Assembly (NCBI RefSeq): GCF_001941965.1 | Contig: NZ_MKZO01000012.1 | Span: forward strand, 62,001 to 126,000 | Source: Pseudomonas putida | GTDB lineage: Bacteria; Pseudomonadota; Gammaproteobacteria; Pseudomonadales; Pseudomonadaceae | Length of the DNA: 64,000 nt | Reading direction: 5' to 3' | Shown here: one piece after another, positions 32,725 to 41,471 of the stretch | Position numbering within the stretch: the first letter of the stretch is position 1 | Layout: each line of letters opens with the position of its first letter | Translations under genes and position numbers: made by a program | Notes under the pieces: generated by a model | The model's input: only the letters and a program-made list of their open reading frames with translations | What the model was told of the DNA's origin: nothing | The model's database searches: none

Positions 32725-33318
32725 ATGAAAGTATCAATCCACGCCGCTCGACCACTGGGCCAGGCTTTGCTGGGGCTGGCGCTGGCCACGGCGCTGACGG
32801 CATGCGCCCAGGCCCCTGCGCAGCATGCGCCGAGGGCGCAGGTCACTGTGGAGCCGCTTGAGTGGTCTAAAGCGGAGTGGGAACAGGACAGCAAGTTTCA
32901 TTGCCTCCCTGATCAGTTCCTTATTGCCAGAAAGCACGCAGGCGACGAGTACCAGAAGGGATGGACCGCCTACCAGTGTGGCAAGGCGTTCCAGTTCCAG
33001 GCGATTCCGATCAAGGACCCCAAGTTCATCCGGGAGGTGCATGAGGCGGCGGGGGTCGAGTTCATCTGCCCGGAGAACCAGGTCATGACCGGGCGCGAGC
33101 ACGACGGCGACGAAAACGGTGCGACCCGGTATTACTGCGGCACCCCGATGGACTATTGGGACAGACCCCTCCAGGTCATACACGACCAATGGTTTTGGAC
33201 ACCGAAGGAGCACATCGAGCATACCGCCGCATGCCCCGAGAATATGTTCATGGTCGGTCGCTATCACAAAGGTGACGAGAAAGAACCGACCCGGTACCTC
33301 TGCGCCAGGGTGTTCTGA
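32725..33318 (+). CDS. lipoprotein with three Cys-bounded repeats
   Basis: 197 residues from ATG 32725 (AGGAG 7-11 nt upstream). A type II signal peptide ends in LTAC, so the mature protein is probably lipid-anchored. The rest is three copies of a repeat of about 30 residues, C-x(3,8)-(V/F)-(M/L)-x-G/A-R-x-H-x-GDE-x(3-6)-Y-x-C: DQFLIARKHAGDEYQKGW, NQVMTGREHDGDENGATRYY and NMFMVGRYHKGDEKEPTRY. The paired Cys suggest disulfides in the periplasm or outside. I do not recognise a named domain. It heads a plus-strand operon of three repeat proteins and an RHS gene, behind the shared box. Confidence 0.82.
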   Translation: MKVSIHAARPLGQALLGLALATALTACAQAPAQHAPRAQVTVEPLEWSKAEWEQDSKFHCLPDQFLIARKHAGDEYQKGWTAYQCGKAFQFQAIPIKDPKFIREVHEAAGVEFICPENQVMTGREHDGDENGATRYYCGTPMDYWDRPLQVIHDQWFWTPKEHIEHTAACPENMFMVGRYHKGDEKEPTRYLCARVF

Positions 33319-33353
33319 GCATTTCTGCATACCTCTCAAAGGACGTTTTCATC

Positions 33354-34445
33354 ATGCCCCTGAAAACCTTGCTGTGCAGCCTGTTGCTCGGCCTGGCCCT
33401 GCCCGCCGTCGCTGCAGAGCCTCCGACAGAAAACCCGGGCGACGATAGCGCGCCCCCCGTGGAGGCCGAGACGCCCTCCGCGCAACCCGCAGCCACCAAA
33501 TCCCTGACCGAAGGGATCGCCGGCTTCATCAGCGTCCTGACCGAGAATGAAAAGTTATGCTACCTCCCCGTGCCCATCGCCGGCAGTGGGCTGACCCGCA
33601 GGTATGAATTCACGGCGGACGGATCGCCCTGTTCCGGACTCAATGACCGGGCCTGGTCCGTCATGCTCGAGGACCTGCCGTCGGCAACCGAAATACTCCT
33701 GAGCGATAGCAGGAGCTGCAAGACCACGGGGTCGAGCGAAACCGTCGGCAAGTTCTGGGTCAAGCTCAGGACCACTAAGAAAGTGACCATTACCGAGGAG
33801 ATACAGCTCCCGTTCTTCTTCCGCTTTGCCAACAACAAGCTCATCAAGCCCGGCCTGCTGCTGGTGGACAAACACCTGGAAGGCGACAGCGTCGATACGC
33901 TGAATGCCCTGTCCTGCATCACCGTTACCACCTCCCGCGCCACCCTGCCCAAGCCGGTGGAGCCCATCACCTTTACCGACCTGCAGTGGGAGCAGTTGAC
34001 CGAGTACGACTCGAAGTTCAAATGCGGTGAAAACCGCGTGATGCTCGGTCGGGAAGCCTCTGGCACCGAGAAACCGACGGTCAGATACCTGTGCGGCGTA
34101 CCGATGCAGGGCACCCGGGAAGTCGTGCTGAAAAACCAGAAGATGAGCTCCGGCCTGCATGGTGTGACCCACGAATACGTCTGCCCGCTCAACACTCTGA
34201 TGACCGGTCGCGAGCAGGACGGCGACCATCTCGGCGAATCGCGCTACTGGTGCGCCGAGGCCTGGATCGGTGACGAGCGCCTGGAAGTGCTGACCCTCGA
34301 TCACTGGTGGGGCCGCTTGCAGGAAAGCAACCACCAATTCACCTGCTACGACAACACGGTCATGGCCGGCATGTCCAGGTACGGCCGGGAAGACACCGGG
34401 ACCTGGTACCGCTGCGCCAGCGTGTTCCAGCTTTCTCCACCTTGA
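33354..34445 (+). CDS. secreted protein with three Cys-bounded repeats (copy A)
   Basis: 363 residues with a Sec signal peptide (KTLLCSLLLGLALPAVAA). Residues about 50-200 form an N-terminal domain shared with copy B, including CYLPVPIAGSG, EDLPSATEILL, FFFRF and LLLVDKHLEGDS, with several Cys. The C-terminal 150 residues hold three copies of the Cys-bounded repeat (NRVMLGREASGTEKPTVRY, NTLMTGREQDGDHLGESRY, NTVMAGMSRYGREDTGTWY). CAAAGGACG before the ATG is repeated in front of copy B, which shows that the duplication includes the ribosome-binding site. Role unknown; an extracellular or periplasmic binding protein is likely. Confidence 0.82.
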   Translation: MPLKTLLCSLLLGLALPAVAAEPPTENPGDDSAPPVEAETPSAQPAATKSLTEGIAGFISVLTENEKLCYLPVPIAGSGLTRRYEFTADGSPCSGLNDRAWSVMLEDLPSATEILLSDSRSCKTTGSSETVGKFWVKLRTTKKVTITEEIQLPFFFRFANNKLIKPGLLLVDKHLEGDSVDTLNALSCITVTTSRATLPKPVEPITFTDLQWEQLTEYDSKFKCGENRVMLGREASGTEKPTVRYLCGVPMQGTREVVLKNQKMSSGLHGVTHEYVCPLNTLMTGREQDGDHLGESRYWCAEAWIGDERLEVLTLDHWWGRLQESNHQFTCYDNTVMAGMSRYGREDTGTWYRCASVFQLSPP

Positions 34446-34545
34446 GCCTCACGCGCCTGCAGCGCAAGGGCGAGCCCGGCATGGCTGCGCCAGCAGGTCC
34501 GGGGTCGGGAGAATCACTCAACTCATGTCAAAGGACGCCTTTATC

Positions 34546-35604
34546 ATGACCATGAACACCTTGAGCGTCAGTCTGTTGCTCGGCGTGGCCCTGCTGGTGA
34601 TTGCAGCGCAAGCGCCGGCGCAGATGTCTCCTGCCCCGCCCACAACGCCTGCCCTGGCCTTTCCTCCGGATGAGGTCGCCGGCTACATCACGGCCTACGA
34701 TGCCGACGAGCGGTACTGCTATATCCCGGTACCCACGGCGGGTAGCGGCGTAACCCGGGTCTACGACTTTCTCGCCGGAAACGCGGGCTGTCATGACCTG
34801 AACGACAAGGCACAGTCGGTCGCCTTCGAAGATTTGCCGTCGGCCACCGAGATCCTCCTCACCGACAACCCCACCTGCTCGACCACCGGCAGCGATGTTG
34901 CGGTCGGCAAATTCTGGATCAAGCTCAAGACCACCAGGAAGGTGACCATCACCGACATCATGCAGCTCCCGTATTTCTTCCGGTTTACCAAGAACACCCT
35001 CATCAAACCGGGTCTGCTGCTGGTGGACAACTATCTGAAAGGCGACAGCACCGATGCGCTGAACGCCCTGTCCTGCATCAGGATCACCACCTCCCGGGCC
35101 ACCCTGCCCAAGCCCACCGTGCCGGTACACCAGATCGACGAGAACACCCAATGGGTCAACTGGGACGACGGTTTCACCTTCCATTGCGGCGGCAACCGCG
35201 TGCTGCTCGGCCGCGCCCACTTCGGCGACGAAGAAGACCCGAACGAGTTCCGCTGCGGCACCCCCATGCAGGGTGAAACCGCCATTACCATGAGAAACCA
35301 CAAGACGGCGGCCAGGCATGAGTTCAACCATTACTTCGTCTGCCCTGCAAACACCGTGATGACCGGGCACGAGCACGACGGCGACGAACGCGGCGAGACC
35401 CGCTACACCTGCGCCGAGGCCTGGGCCGGCAATACCCCGCTGTACGTCCTGCCGGATGACTACCGCACCGCCTCGCTGGAGGAAAACCATCACCGCTTCG
35501 CCTGCGGGGACGGCAAGGCGCTGATCGGCCGGGCCCATTGGCACGACGAAAAGGGCGAGACCTGGTACCAGTGCGGCACCGTCTACCAGCAGTCGCCGCC
35601 CTGA
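34546..35604 (+). CDS. secreted protein with three Cys-bounded repeats (copy B)
   Basis: 352 residues from ATG 34546, chosen because CAAAGGACGCCTTT stands before it exactly as before copy A; an ATG at 34525 would place that site inside the gene. A Sec signal peptide (LSVSLLLGVALLVIAAQAPA) is followed by the same N-terminal domain as copy A (CYIPVPTAGSG, EDLPSATEILL, YFFRF, LLLVDNYLKGDS) and three repeats (NRVLLGRAHFGDEEDPNEF, NTVMTGHEHDGDERGETRY, KALIGRAHWHDEKGETWY). A tandem duplication that has since diverged. The next gene is an RHS gene 60 nt on, so it may be co-exported or co-acting (inference). Confidence 0.82.
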   Translation: MTMNTLSVSLLLGVALLVIAAQAPAQMSPAPPTTPALAFPPDEVAGYITAYDADERYCYIPVPTAGSGVTRVYDFLAGNAGCHDLNDKAQSVAFEDLPSATEILLTDNPTCSTTGSDVAVGKFWIKLKTTRKVTITDIMQLPYFFRFTKNTLIKPGLLLVDNYLKGDSTDALNALSCIRITTSRATLPKPTVPVHQIDENTQWVNWDDGFTFHCGGNRVLLGRAHFGDEEDPNEFRCGTPMQGETAITMRNHKTAARHEFNHYFVCPANTVMTGHEHDGDERGETRYTCAEAWAGNTPLYVLPDDYRTASLEENHHRFACGDGKALIGRAHWHDEKGETWYQCGTVYQQSPP

Positions 35605-35664
35605 CAGCCCGCCCAATACCCTGCGCAACGCTTTTCATTCATTCGATCAAGAGGTGCCCTGGGC

Positions 35665-38600
35665 ATGACTACCCACAGCAATGTCAGCTCCAATGCATTC
35701 AACTACCTTGAGTTTTTCAAGGGCAGCGTCGATCCGCGCACCGGGCAGTACACCCTGTCCATCGACCTGCCGAACCTCAAGGCCAATTCCCTGAGCGGGC
35801 CCGACCTGCCGCTCACGCTCGATTTCAGCCCGCTCAACCTCGAGGACAGCGGCTACGGTATCGGCTGGAACCTGCGCCTGAGCCAGTACGTGATCGCCAG
35901 GAGCATGCTCTCGCTGTACACCGGCGAAAGCTTCAAGATCACCGGCGATGGCGCGGAACCCTCGATCGCCGAGAAACGCCTCGACAGCTTCCGCTTCTTC
36001 GACGATGGCAACGATACCTGGCGCGTGGTGCACCACAGCGGCCTGGTGGAAGTGCTCACCGCCCAGGGCGGCGCGGGCAAGCGCGTGGCCTTGCCGACCC
36101 TGATCTACGGCCCGGGCGGCCACGCCATCAAGCTGACCTGGGCCGACTTCGCCAATGGCGAGCGGCGCCTGGCGAAGATCGAGGACGCCCGCGGCGAGCT
36201 GCTGCGCATCGTGCGTGACAGCGAAAACCTCAAGGTCCTGCTGCCGCCCTTCGACGACCAGCCGCAGAGCCGTTTCCTGATGAAACTGAGCGGCGACCGG
36301 GTCCGGGAAATCATTCTGCCGGTGGCCGAGCAGGCCTCCTGGCGCCTGGACTACATCACTGTCCGCGGGCTGACCTGCATCAAGGAGGTCAAGACGCCGA
36401 TGGGCGCCCATGAAACCGTGGAGTACCTGGATGGCGGCCATGCCTATCCGGGCTCCAGCGGGCGCCCCAACCTGCCCCGGGTGACGCGCCACCTGACCAG
36501 CCCCGGCCCCGGCCTGGCGGTCCATGAAGCCACCTACACCTACAGCACCAACAACTTCCTCGGCAACGGCTCCGGCATCAACTGGCAGGACGATGGCCTC
36601 GACCAGTTGTACAAGGTCGACTTCACCTACGACTACTGGACCACGGTCCAGCAATGGCTGGGCGGCAAGGCGGTGCGCCAGGTGAAGCACACCTACAACC
36701 GCTTTCACCTGCAGGTCGAAGAGGAAACCCGCCAGGGCAAGTGCGTCTTCACCAAGGTCATCGACTACTACGCCGATAACAAGCCCTTCGAGCAGCAACC
36801 GAAGCAGTTCCAGATGCCGCGCTCGGTGCAGCACACCTGGCGCCTGGAGGACGACTCGAGCAAGATCCAGCACGAACTGCAGCTCAGCGAATACGACGAG
36901 CATGGCAACAAGACCCTGGAGGTTCGGCCCGATGGCGTCAGCACGCGCACGGTCTTCTACGATCCCAACGGCGAGGACGGTTGCCCGCAGGACCCGTTCC
37001 TTTTCACCCGCAACGTCAAGGAAGTCATCGTCACCCCCGCGCCGCAGGCCCGCGGTGATGCGCCGGTGCTGATCACTCGCTATCGCTACAGCCAGCACGC
37101 GCCACTGAACGGTGCGCCGGAAAACGACTGGCTGACGGTCAGCGAGGAGTCGCTATTCGAGTGCCGCGGCGACAAGGAAACCCTGCTCAACCATAGCCTG
37201 CGCACCTACTACGAAACCCCGGACAACCCGCAACTGCATGGTCGTCCGCTGCGCCAGGTCAACACCCTCAACGGCACCAGCAACAGCACCGACTACCACT
37301 ACGGCAAGGCGCGCGACAAGCTGCTGGACCAGGAAAGCCTGCACACGGTGGAAACCTTTACCGGCTACGACGGCGAGCAGAAGGTGTACACCAGCGACCA
37401 GGCGCTGAACAGCGGCCAGTTGCTGCTCGGCCATGACCCCAACGACGTACAGGTGCGCTTCGAATACGACAACCTGCGTCGGCTGACCACGGAAACCGTG
37501 GCCCCCGGCAGCGACTTCGAGGCCACCCGCAGCTACGCCTATCAACTGGTCCACGCCGACGGGCAACAGGCCAGCCGCACCGTGACCGACGTCAAGCAGG
37601 TGCAGACCCGCGACCACTACGACGGCCTGGGCCGCGTGTTGCTGAGCGAGGTCAAGACCGGGGCGACCTGGCAGCGCACCTACAGCGCGATCTACGATGG
37701 CCTCGGCCAGCTCAGCGAGGAAACCCGGTATGACAAGCTCGACGACCGCGAGCTGAGCCTGACCACCCGTTACGCCTACAACGACTGGGGCCAGCGCTGC
37801 CGCGTCACCGGCCCGGACGGGGTCAGCCTGGTCACCGAGACCACGCCGTTCGGCGACGGCGGCAAGCTGCAGCGCAGCTGGCGTGAAAGCGTCGGCGCCA
37901 AACCTCTGGTGAGCATGCTGAGCGTCACCCAGTACAACGCCTTCGGCAAGATTGACTGGACCGAGCGCCACGACGACGAGGACAAGGTAGTCGGTCGTCA
38001 GGTGTATATCTACGATGGCTACGGCGAGTGCATCCGCGCTGACGAGGAACTCGCCCTGGAAACCCGCAGCACCCATTTCCAGTACGACTCGCGGCGCCGG
38101 GTGGCGCACACCCGCCTGCCGGACCAGACCGTGGTCGAGCGTAGCTTCGCCGAGCACAGCCGCGACGAATTGCCCACCGAGATCCGCGTGATTCCCGGCG
38201 ACGACCAAAAGACCACCCTGCTCCTCGGCGAACAGCAATTCGACGGCCTCGACCGCCTGACCTGCCTGACCGTCGGGCCACGTAGCGAAAGCTACGAATA
38301 CGATGACCAGACGCTGCGGGCCAGCCGCCTGATCACTCCGGCGCAGGCCACCATCGAGTATTTCTACGAGCAGAACCTGAGCGACCAGCCGAAGACGATC
38401 ATTGTCGATGGCCAGACCTTCACCTACGGCTTCGACCGCGACGATGCCGGGATCAAGAGCGCCACCAGCGACGCCGGCGAGCGGGCCTATACCTACAACG
38501 TGCTCGGTCATCTGAAATCGGAAAGCTGGACCGACAGCAATGGCGACGTGCATGAAACCCACTACGAGACCTCGCTGCAAGGCCTGCCGCTGAAACGCAC

Positions 38601-40602
38601 CGACAACGCCGTCGACACCCTGTACACGTACGATGATCAAGGCCGCGTGAAGTGCATGACCCAGGGCCAGTTGCAGGCCGAATTCGAATACGACGACAAC
38701 GGCCGGCAATACCTCACCACCACCCGCGACCTCGGCAGCGGCGACAGCCTGGTCAGCGAGAACACCTACGACAGCCTCGACCGCGTCTGGATCCGGACCC
38801 TGCTGCTCAACGACAGCCCGGCGCGAACCCTCACCCACACCTGGCGCGATGACGACCAACTGGTTGGCCGGCACCTGGAAATGGACGGCCGCAGCCTGTT
38901 GCAGGAAGAGTACGTCTACGACCAGCGCGGGCGCCTGACCGAACATCACTGCTCGGGCGAACGCCTGCCCAGCGATCGCTATGGCAATGCCATCACCGAC
39001 CAGATGTTCCGCTTCGATGCCCTCGGTAACATCAAGCGCTGCATGACCAGTTTCGCCAATGGCGAGACCAACGTTGCAATCTTCACCTACGCCGAAGACG
39101 ACAGTTGCCAACTGATCAAAGTGACCAACTCCTACGAGGAAGGCGGTTACCCCGGCGAGCAGACCTTCACCTACGATGATGACGGCAACCAGCTCAACGA
39201 CGAGGCCGGGCAACGCCTGCGCTACGACGCCCATGGCCGCCTGCTGGAAGTGACCAGCGCCGACGGCAGCGAGTCCCTGGTCAGCTACCGCTACGACGGC
39301 CACCAGCACCTGGTCGGCGCACGGATCGGCGGGCAGGCGGAAACCCTGCGCTTCTACCAGGGCTACAGCCTCAGCCATACCGTCCAGGACGGCGTGCAGA
39401 CCCAGTACTTCAGCCATGCCGGCCAGCCGCTTGGCCAGCAGCAACTGGATGACCACGAGCGCACCATGCTCCTGCTCACCGATGCCAGCCCCAGCGTGAT
39501 CGGCGCCAGCCTTGCCAGCGGCCTGCGCGAGGTGGTGTACAGCGCCTATGGCGAGCTGGCCGACGAGCAGCGCCTGGAATCCCTGATGGGCTTCAATGGC
39601 GAACTGCGCGAAGTTGCCACCGGCTGGTACCTGCTGGGCCGCGGCTACCGGGCCTACAACCCGTCGCTGATGCGTTTCCACAACCCCGACTCGCGCAGCC
39701 CGTTCCTCGAGGGCGGGCTCAACCCTTACACCTATTGCCTGGGCAACCCGATACGTTTCCGCGATCCAACCGGGCACCGGGCCGTAGACCCGAGACGACC
39801 CGACCCGATCTACCGGCCGCCACCCCCAGAGCCGGGCGCAGGGAGCTTCCTGGAAAAATGGGGGCCGGCAGCGGGGCTTATCCTGGGGGCGGTGGTGATG
39901 GCTATTTTCACCCCCTGGACAGGTGGCTTGACCATACCGCTGGTGGTAGGCGCCATAGGGGTGGCTGTTTCGGCTGCAGGCGGCGCGCTCGCAGTAGTGG
40001 CAACACTGAAGGAGGATCGGGAAATGTTTACGCTCGCCACGATCATGGTGACTGTCGGTGGCGCCATCTCCGCAGCAGGCGGGGCGCTCGACAAGTGGGG
40101 CCCGAAAGACAAGTGGGGATGGCCCAAGTCTCAAAAAACACCGCCGGACGAGCCAGAGATCAGGCAGACCACTGATACTGGAGATGGTGCAACAACGCCG
40201 CTGATCGACCAGAGCGCCCAGCAAGGAGGCTCCGTGAGTCGCAGTGGCAAGAGTATAGCGTTAGTCATTAGTAACCGTTTCCGGCGCAAACCAACGGTTA
40301 ATAAGAGCACAAACACAGAGGAATCTTCCACGACAAATGGGCCAGTGCAGGGCAGCGGCCCAACAAACGGAGGTAGCGACGGGCAGGTTGGCTCCGGCGG
40401 GGCTGGAGCAGGGAGTGGCGGCAAGGAGGCGACGATACCACCTGCACCGCCTCCCCCAGACAGCACCACCCACAGCAAACCACACACCGGACCTGTCTTG
40501 CACATGACCTCCGGCAACTTTGAAAAGGGCGGCTCGGGATGGGTGCCGACGTCGGGCGGCCCAATTGTCACGTTCAAAAAGGACCTCACTATCAACCATT
40601 GA
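35665..40602 (+). CDS. RHS/YD-repeat protein with SpvB/TccC-like N-terminus and variable tip
   Basis: 1645 residues. The N-terminus (VDPRTGQYTLSIDLP, LDFSPLN, GYGIGWNLRLSQ) is paralogous to the RHS product at 18963, and YD repeats fill residues to about 1300. The RHS core is intact: LMGFNGELREVATGWYLLGRGYRAYNP to DPTGH at residue 1371. The tip (1372-1645) begins with a Pro-rich linker, then three hydrophobic, Gly/Ala-rich segments (GLILGAVVMAIF, IPLVVGAIGVAVSAAGGAL and MVTVGGAISAAGGAL), then a low-complexity Gly/Ser/Thr/Pro part. No known toxin motif is recognised. Base composition drops in the last 450 nt. No immunity gene follows; a terminator does. Last gene of the plus-strand operon from 32725. 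Confidence 0.9.
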   Translation: MTTHSNVSSNAFNYLEFFKGSVDPRTGQYTLSIDLPNLKANSLSGPDLPLTLDFSPLNLEDSGYGIGWNLRLSQYVIARSMLSLYTGESFKITGDGAEPSIAEKRLDSFRFFDDGNDTWRVVHHSGLVEVLTAQGGAGKRVALPTLIYGPGGHAIKLTWADFANGERRLAKIEDARGELLRIVRDSENLKVLLPPFDDQPQSRFLMKLSGDRVREIILPVAEQASWRLDYITVRGLTCIKEVKTPMGAHETVEYLDGGHAYPGSSGRPNLPRVTRHLTSPGPGLAVHEATYTYSTNNFLGNGSGINWQDDGLDQLYKVDFTYDYWTTVQQWLGGKAVRQVKHTYNRFHLQVEEETRQGKCVFTKVIDYYADNKPFEQQPKQFQMPRSVQHTWRLEDDSSKIQHELQLSEYDEHGNKTLEVRPDGVSTRTVFYDPNGEDGCPQDPFLFTRNVKEVIVTPAPQARGDAPVLITRYRYSQHAPLNGAPENDWLTVSEESLFECRGDKETLLNHSLRTYYETPDNPQLHGRPLRQVNTLNGTSNSTDYHYGKARDKLLDQESLHTVETFTGYDGEQKVYTSDQALNSGQLLLGHDPNDVQVRFEYDNLRRLTTETVAPGSDFEATRSYAYQLVHADGQQASRTVTDVKQVQTRDHYDGLGRVLLSEVKTGATWQRTYSAIYDGLGQLSEETRYDKLDDRELSLTTRYAYNDWGQRCRVTGPDGVSLVTETTPFGDGGKLQRSWRESVGAKPLVSMLSVTQYNAFGKIDWTERHDDEDKVVGRQVYIYDGYGECIRADEELALETRSTHFQYDSRRRVAHTRLPDQTVVERSFAEHSRDELPTEIRVIPGDDQKTTLLLGEQQFDGLDRLTCLTVGPRSESYEYDDQTLRASRLITPAQATIEYFYEQNLSDQPKTIIVDGQTFTYGFDRDDAGIKSATSDAGERAYTYNVLGHLKSESWTDSNGDVHETHYETSLQGLPLKRTDNAVDTLYTYDDQGRVKCMTQGQLQAEFEYDDNGRQYLTTTRDLGSGDSLVSENTYDSLDRVWIRTLLLNDSPARTLTHTWRDDDQLVGRHLEMDGRSLLQEEYVYDQRGRLTEHHCSGERLPSDRYGNAITDQMFRFDALGNIKRCMTSFANGETNVAIFTYAEDDSCQLIKVTNSYEEGGYPGEQTFTYDDDGNQLNDEAGQRLRYDAHGRLLEVTSADGSESLVSYRYDGHQHLVGARIGGQAETLRFYQGYSLSHTVQDGVQTQYFSHAGQPLGQQQLDDHERTMLLLTDASPSVIGASLASGLREVVYSAYGELADEQRLESLMGFNGELREVATGWYLLGRGYRAYNPSLMRFHNPDSRSPFLEGGLNPYTYCLGNPIRFRDPTGHRAVDPRRPDPIYRPPPPEPGAGSFLEKWGPAAGLILGAVVMAIFTPWTGGLTIPLVVGAIGVAVSAAGGALAVVATLKEDREMFTLATIMVTVGGAISAAGGALDKWGPKDKWGWPKSQKTPPDEPEIRQTTDTGDGATTPLIDQSAQQGGSVSRSGKSIALVISNRFRRKPTVNKSTNTEESSTTNGPVQGSGPTNGGSDGQVGSGGAGAGSGGKEATIPPAPPPPDSTTHSKPHTGPVLHMTSGNFEKGGSGWVPTSGGPIVTFKKDLTINH

Positions 40603-40620
40603 GTCGGGTTAGTCGAAACG

Positions 40621-40655
40621 CCGGGGCCGAACTTGATTCGGCCCCGGTTGTTTTT
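40621..40655 (+). terminator. Rho-independent terminator after the second RHS gene
   Basis: CCGGGGCCGAA and TTCGGCCCCGG form an 11-bp stem with a 5-nt loop, then TTGTTTTT. The remaining 200 nt to the fimbrial gene are AT-rich for this genome and hold no open frame or clear promoter that I could assign. Confidence 0.88.
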
Positions 40656-40855
40656 CCGATACAAACTTCTCCCACCACCCAACACCGCTATTCAACAATC
40701 TCCGTCTCCTTTTCCTACATACCTTTAAAAAACACCTGCATAAACTTCCCAACCTGTAGGCCATTACCCTTTAAACACGGGAACAGTCCTACAAAAAGTA
40801 ACAAAAACAACTGAAGTCCAACTTCGGACAATCCTCTTCAATTCGAGTCGATAAC

Positions 40856-41407
40856 ATGAAACGAACCTTCCTGGCCGCCGCCCTGTTGCTGGCCGGCACT
40901 TCCGCGTTCGCCAATACCGGCACCATCAACTTCAACGGCAAGATCAACGGCAGCACCTGCCCGATCGAAATCGTCAACCCCGACAGCGGCGCGGTCGGCA
41001 ACCTGGTGCAGATGGGTGCACCGCGGGTCGCCGACTTCCCCAACCTGGGTGCCGAGGCCGGTGGCCGCAGCTTCTCCATGCGCGTTCCCGGCGGCGCCGC
41101 CTGCGGAATAGACCCGGAGAATCCGAATACCGCCAGCGTGACCTTCACCGGCGTGCAGGGCGGGGCCGGCGCCGACGGTTCGCTGTATGCGATCAAGACC
41201 GTCGGTGGCGCCGCCACCGGCGTGGCCGTGGCGCTCAAGGACCGCTCCGGCAACCCGGTGAAGAACGGTGAGGCCTCTGCGGCCTATCCGCTGAACGCCG
41301 TAGGTGCCACCGAGATGTTCTTCACCGCCGTGTACAAGTCCACCGCTCCCGCGGTGACCCCGGGCGCGGCCGACGCCGACGTGTCCTTCGTCGTCAACAT
41401 CAACTGA
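40856..41407 (+). CDS. major fimbrial subunit (chaperone-usher pilin)
   Basis: 183 residues with a Sec signal peptide (KRTFLAAALLLAGTSAFA, cleavage before NTGTINF). The mature protein begins with an alternating hydrophobic donor strand (GTINFNGKINGSTC), carries two Cys that would form the classic pilin disulfide (GSTCPIEI and GAACGIDP), and ends in ADVSFVVNIN, typical of FimA-like pilins. First gene of a four-gene chaperone-usher operon, and the likely shaft protein, since a hairpin separates it from the chaperone gene. The exact Pseudomonas Cup type cannot be named by eye. Confidence 0.88.
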   Translation: MKRTFLAAALLLAGTSAFANTGTINFNGKINGSTCPIEIVNPDSGAVGNLVQMGAPRVADFPNLGAEAGGRSFSMRVPGGAACGIDPENPNTASVTFTGVQGGAGADGSLYAIKTVGGAATGVAVALKDRSGNPVKNGEASAAYPLNAVGATEMFFTAVYKSTAPAVTPGAADADVSFVVNIN

Positions 41408-41415
41408 CGGCCCTT

Positions 41416-41448
41416 GCCCGCGAGCGTTCCCCCCTTTCGCTCGCGGGC
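41416..41448 (+). other. intercistronic hairpin after the pilin gene
   Basis: GCCCGCGAGCG pairs perfectly with CGCTCGCGGGC (11 bp) round an 11-nt loop. No T-run follows. Such structures after a major subunit gene usually stabilise the upstream message or attenuate transcription, which raises pilin over chaperone and usher. Confidence 0.65.
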
Positions 41449-41471
41449 TCCGTACTGCACAGGTAGTCCCC

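Noticed and set aside
37153..40224. 1023-codon open frame on the minus strand within the second RHS gene
   Set aside because: It is the antisense shadow of a GC-rich, clearly coding RHS gene; composition is Val/Ala/Gly/Gln-rich and has no family features.
18376..40602. Type VI secretion association of the RHS proteins
   Set aside because: No PAAR domain in either RHS N-terminus and no VgrG, Hcp or Tap-like gene in the window.
40720..40855. A las-like box before the pilus operon (ACCTG and AACTG words occur)
   Set aside because: No second half-site at 10-nt distance; the words do not form a palindrome, so the pilus genes are not assigned to the regulon.
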